Shown in pieces: positions 5,119-5,752 of a DNA stretch of 5,752 nucleotides (position 1 is its first letter; the number at the start of each line of letters is the position of its first letter). This stretch comes from CAYPHJ01 sp964410485 (lineage in GTDB: Bacteria; Desulfobacterota; Binatia; UBA9968). Both the position numbers and the translations under genes were made by a program. The stretch covers positions 1-5,752 of the forward strand of contig CAYPHJ010000184.1 of NCBI GenBank assembly GCA_964410485.1, written 5' to 3'. The notes beneath the pieces are model-generated. The model was not told where the DNA came from and ran no database searches. It saw only the letters and a program-made list of their open reading frames with translations.

Positions 5119-5129
5119 TTAAAACCAAA

Positions 5130-5318
5130 CCCTCACGCTTACCCTCTGCTCAGGTGGTTGTGTCGCAATAGCCACTTTCCCTGCGCCTGTCATCCTGAAC
5201 GAAGTGAAGGATCTGCTTTTCTCCACGTTTTCGACCATAAAAAAGCAGATTCTTCGTCGCTACACTCCTCAGAATGACATTGCGACACAGTCTCCTCAGG
5301 GAGACTGTTAGGTGAGGG
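5130..5318. repeat. MITE-like imperfect inverted-repeat element, copy 2, in the pheS leader
   Basis: This is the second copy of the nested palindrome found at 296-470. Terminal CCCTCAC (5130-5136) faces GTGAGGG (5312-5318). The next layer is TGTGTCGCAAT (5159-5169), exactly complementary to ATTGCGACACA (5279-5289). The core TGTCATCCTGA (5189-5199) and GGATCTGCTTTT face AAAAGCAGATTCTTCG and CTCAGAATGACA. The symmetry is better preserved than in copy 1. It occupies most of the 261-base rplT-pheS gap, leaving 11 bases before the pheS start. Short frames crossing it, for example one reading CHPERSEGSAFL, are spurious. Confidence 0.85.
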
Positions 5319-5340
5319 TGCGTATATTGCGCTGCTCCAG

Positions 5341-5360
5341 GGCGGTCACATGGGACCGCC
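5341..5360. repeat. Hairpin GGCGGTC / GACCGCC between rplT and the element
   Basis: A perfect 7-bp GC-rich stem (GGCGGTC 5341-5347, GACCGCC 5354-5360) closes a 6-base loop. It lies 19 bases downstream of the rplT stop codon on the minus strand. No run of T follows on that strand, so it does not look like a standard intrinsic terminator. It could instead be an RNA-stability or processing hairpin at the 3' end of rplT. Confidence 0.5.
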
Positions 5361-5379
5361 TCTCGCTGTGAACAAAGAG

Positions 5380-5739
5380 TTACGCGCTCAGGTGGGATTT
5401 CGCGCACTCCGCCAACCGTCCAAAAGCAGGTAAATCCGCGACAGCCAACTCCGCCAAAATCTTCCGGTCCAGTTCCACTCCTGCCTGTTTAAGGCCTTTC
5501 ATCAATTGGCTATATGACAGACCGCTCATTCTCGCAGCAGCGCCGATACGCGTTATCCATAAGCCGCGAAAAGTTCTCTTTTTGACGCGACGGTCACGAT
5601 AAGCAAAGGCGAGAGAGCGCTCGACAGTCTCCCGGGCCGACCGATACAACCGGCCGCGGCCCCCGGTATAGCCTTTGGCCATCTTCATGATTTTTTTTCT
5701 TCTCTGGCGGGATTTACTCCCTCCTTTTGTTCGTGGCAC
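5380..5739 (-). CDS. rplT: 50S ribosomal protein L20
   Basis: The 119-residue protein is full length for L20, an early 23S rRNA-binding assembly protein of the large subunit. It starts MPRTKGGSKSRQRRKKIMKMAKGYTGGRGRLYRSA, the basic extended N-terminal arm that threads into rRNA. The family signature continues as AYRDRRVKKRTFRGLWITRIGAAAR (46-70), GLSYSQLMKGLKQAGVELDRKILAELAV (73-100). The usual RINAAAR is RIGAAAR here, a mild variation. Translation starts at a GTG at 5739, with AAGGAG at 5745-5750 five bases upstream. In most bacteria it follows infC and rpmI and precedes pheST; those upstream genes would lie beyond the right edge. In some taxa L20 represses translation of its own operon, but the relevant leader is not in this window. 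Confidence 0.98.
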   Translation of the reverse strand: MPRTKGGSKSRQRRKKIMKMAKGYTGGRGRLYRSARETVERSLAFAYRDRRVKKRTFRGLWITRIGAAARMSGLSYSQLMKGLKQAGVELDRKILAELAVADLPAFGRLAECAKSHLSA

Positions 5740-5744
5740 CTTAG

Positions 5745-5750
5745 CTCCTT
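5745..5750 (-). promoter_or_regulatory. Shine-Dalgarno for rplT supporting a GTG start
   Basis: AAGGAG on the minus strand lies five bases before the GTG at 5737-5739. It fixes the non-ATG start, since the L20 family sequence begins exactly there. Confidence 0.85.
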
Positions 5751-5752
5751 TC

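Noticed and set aside
5150..5407. Minus-strand 85-residue frame between rplT and pheS, considered as a pheM-like leader peptide
   Set aside because: It overlaps rplT out of frame and runs through the palindromic element; it has no run of phenylalanine codons, so it is not an attenuator leader.

Overview
The window carries a minus-strand translation and nucleoid gene cluster in the order rplT (50S L20), pheS, pheT, ihfA (IHF alpha/HU type) and a small MerR-family regulator, followed by a minus-strand tRNA-Pro(GGG). The 3' end of a plus-strand sigma-54-type (NtrC/Fis-like) activator enters from the left and converges on this cluster. The core order resembles the infC-rpmI-rplT-pheS-pheT-ihfA cluster of proteobacteria. 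A MerR gene after ihfA, together with the abundance of short intergenic repeats, fits a Desulfobacterota, Nitrospirota or NC10/Methylomirabilota-like environmental bacterium. That placement is an inference from gene order and repeat style, not an identification.

Region by region: 2-202 is the activator C-terminus. 203-583 has no gene; it holds two oppositely oriented 9-bp tandem arrays flanking a MITE-like inverted-repeat element. 584-660 is tRNA-Pro. 661-1014 has no gene; it holds a few 7-bp repeat units and AT-rich inverted-repeat sequence. 1015-1368 is the MerR gene. 1369-1488 is a spacer made largely of two short tandem repeats. 1489-1812 is ihfA, 1858-3966 pheT, and 3986-4076 a GC-rich inverted repeat filling the pheS-pheT gap. 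4078-5118 is pheS, 5130-5318 a second MITE-like copy in the pheS leader, and 5380-5739 rplT.

Functionally, rplT supplies a ribosomal protein and pheS/pheT the two subunits of phenylalanyl-tRNA synthetase. ihfA supplies a DNA-bending protein, and the MerR protein is a regulator of unknown target. I see no novel defence, CRISPR or biosynthetic system. The unusual content lies in how thoroughly short repeats have colonised this housekeeping operon, including a 63-bp heptanucleotide array read in frame inside pheT, and in a PheT that lacks its usual tRNA-binding OB-fold (B2) domain.
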